Source: Sedimentisphaerales bacterium (GTDB lineage: Bacteria; Planctomycetota; Phycisphaerae; Sedimentisphaerales; Anaerobacaceae). From it: a DNA stretch of 7,267 nt. The DNA is taken from NCBI GenBank assembly GCA_030630905.1, contig DAOVMB010000110.1:1-7267 (forward strand), read 5' to 3'. A program made the position numbers and the translations under genes. Under the pieces are notes generated by a model. The model was not told the DNA's origin and ran no database searches. It saw only the letters and a list, made by a program, of their open reading frames with translations. Positions 6,150-7,267 of this stretch are shown piece after piece (within the stretch, counting starts at the first letter, position 1; each line of letters opens with the position of its first letter).

Positions 6150-7267
6150 GGTTCTATTCTCATGTTCTTATTTTTCGCTGCCCAGCCGACGAATACGGTG
6201 TCGTTGTCGCGCTGCATTTGCCAGAGTTCTTTGGAGATTACGGCCTCCGGCGTAGAATCTTCCGGCAGAAAGATAAAGCGGAAAAATGTGCCGCGTGAAG
6301 AGAGTAGCAGCGTCTGGTTGGCCCGGTCGTATTTCCATCTCCAGATGCTCAGCCGCCACGGCTCGACAATCCTGCCCAGCTCCCTGTCCCATTCCCCGCC
6401 GATATCACCGAAGTTGGTTGGCGCGAATCTGCGCCGAAGATTAACAAGCGTCAAGACCTCCCGGCCGTCTTTGCTCTTCATTACGCCGAGCAGCTTTTTG
6501 TCGTTATAAAAATCCCGCTGGCGTTCGATATGATCTTGAGCCAGAGCAAAAAGTTTTTCGTCTCGATTCGCAGGCCAGCCGACGAAATACTTGCCGTCTT
6601 TTCTGACGGCCAGATAAAAATCTTCGCCAAAGGTCGATTTCACGATGAATATATCAGGGCCGTCGCCCCGCTCGGTTGGTACCGGGGTAAGCGAATCCCG
6701 TGTTACCGCCTGGGCCAGATCGTTCGGCCCGAATGTCATCCCGGCAAATTTTACAGTGCTGTTCGCGGCTATTTCTTTTCCTTCATCCAGCATCCTGATT
6801 TTCGTGACATAAACCAGGTCCTCCAGTTTCGTACCCTTCTCGCCCCGCTGCTTGCTGCGCAGAACAAATCGATGCGTTTTCTCTTCGGTTTCGAGATAGA
6901 TTGTCACGCTGTAGAGCTGTCCTTCGAGTATTTCACCGCTACTGAAAATTACCGCCGAAGAAAGGTATCTCAACGGATAGGTCTGGCCCCAGAAGGCCTT
7001 TTGAGCTGGTGTGTAATCGGCTACCGCCGTCTTTTCGTCATATTTTGTCGTTTCAGTGAATTTCCAGTTTTGCCTTATTTCTTCTTTGTTCGGATAAAAA
7101 CGAATTTCGCTGATTGGCTCGAAAGTGAACTGCCGGACCTTGCCGTACTGAACATCTTCGCCCGTGACCATATCCGTAGTCTTGAGCTTGCCGGCTTTGG
7201 GGATATTCAACTTGAATTTACATCCCGAAGTCAGAGCGATCCTTCCTGTCAGGACTTTTCCATCGGA
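6146..7267 (-). CDS. Hypothetical protein, C-terminal part (5' end outside window)
   Basis: Function is not recognised. The frame is open to the right edge, giving 373 visible residues and a TGA stop. A TTG at 7210 could be read as a start, but I reject it. The 19 codons before it look coding (they contain DGKVLTGRI), and no good ribosome binding site precedes the TTG. Numbering from the first visible codon, residues 2-57 and 109-158 look like two diverged copies of one beta-rich module. Each opens with Gly-Lys/Glu-Val/Ile-Leu-x-Gly-Arg/Gln (GKVLTGR, GEILEGQ) and ends near an I-x-x-I or V-T-K-I segment. A second short repeat is FVGW at 228-231 (FVGWPANRDE) and 359-362 (FVGWAAKNKN). The region between is rich in Trp, Arg and aromatic residues. 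No membrane segment or catalytic motif is visible in this part, and a signal peptide may lie in the missing N-terminus. The stop overlaps the start of the next gene by 4 bp, so the two are probably co-translated. The CDS is well supported; the function is unknown. Confidence 0.88.
   Translation of the reverse strand, partial: SDGKVLTGRIALTSGCKFKLNIPKAGKLKTTDMVTGEDVQYGKVRQFTFEPISEIRFYPNKEEIRQNWKFTETTKYDEKTAVADYTPAQKAFWGQTYPLRYLSSAVIFSSGEILEGQLYSVTIYLETEEKTHRFVLRSKQRGEKGTKLEDLVYVTKIRMLDEGKEIAANSTVKFAGMTFGPNDLAQAVTRDSLTPVPTERGDGPDIFIVKSTFGEDFYLAVRKDGKYFVGWPANRDEKLFALAQDHIERQRDFYNDKKLLGVMKSKDGREVLTLVNLRRRFAPTNFGDIGGEWDRELGRIVEPWRLSIWRWKYDRANQTLLLSSRGTFFRFIFLPEDSTPEAVISKELWQMQRDNDTVFVGWAAKNKNMRIEP

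Noticed and set aside
7208..7210. TTG at 7210 as the true start of the upstream gene
   Set aside because: The frame stays open to the window edge, and the residues before the TTG match the pattern of the second internal module. No ribosome binding site is well placed.

Overview
The window holds one minus-strand operon fragment of three genes, read from right to left. A short AT-rich, repeat-bearing stretch of about 160 bp follows its 3' end. Gene style suggests the phylum Planctomycetota, most likely class Phycisphaerae (Sedimentisphaerales-like). The clues are very large envelope proteins built from NPCBM, PA14, PKD and TPR-like modules, a huge DUF4175-like membrane protein with an acidic coiled-coil half, and an intergenic repeat of a type I associate with these genomes. 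This placement is recognition from memory, not a search result.

Layout from 5' to 3' on the minus strand. (1) Positions 7267-6146: the C-terminal 373 residues of a protein of unknown function, with its start outside the window. It carries two 'Gly-x-val/ile-Leu-x-Gly' beta-type modules and two 'FVGW' segments. (2) Positions 6149-2784: a 1121-residue protein with three membrane segments, three beta-rich Ig-like regions, a long acidic helical region and a Gly/Asp-rich linker. It resembles the DUF4175-type proteins that often sit in MoxR ATPase/DUF58/vWA operons. (3) Positions 2787-163: an 874-residue exported protein with a signal peptide, an NPCBM-like domain, a PA14-like domain, a PKD domain and a TPR-like helical C-terminus. 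It has no recognisable catalytic domain.

Both gene junctions are 4-bp ATGA stop/start overlaps, so translation is probably coupled and the products made in fixed proportion. My reading is that the three proteins act together in the cell envelope: the 1121-residue protein as an inner-membrane scaffold with a large periplasmic part, the 874-residue protein as an exported binding and protein-interaction partner. This is inference. No promoter is visible, so it must lie beyond the right edge.

Positions 1-162 contain no convincing gene. They hold a 10-bp motif in three copies, a 15-bp direct repeat 91 bp apart, and a hairpin followed by a T-run on the minus strand that could terminate the operon. 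Nothing here is a clear defence system, CRISPR array, mobile element or RNA gene. The most unusual items are the uncharacterised three-protein envelope cassette and the intergenic repeat.
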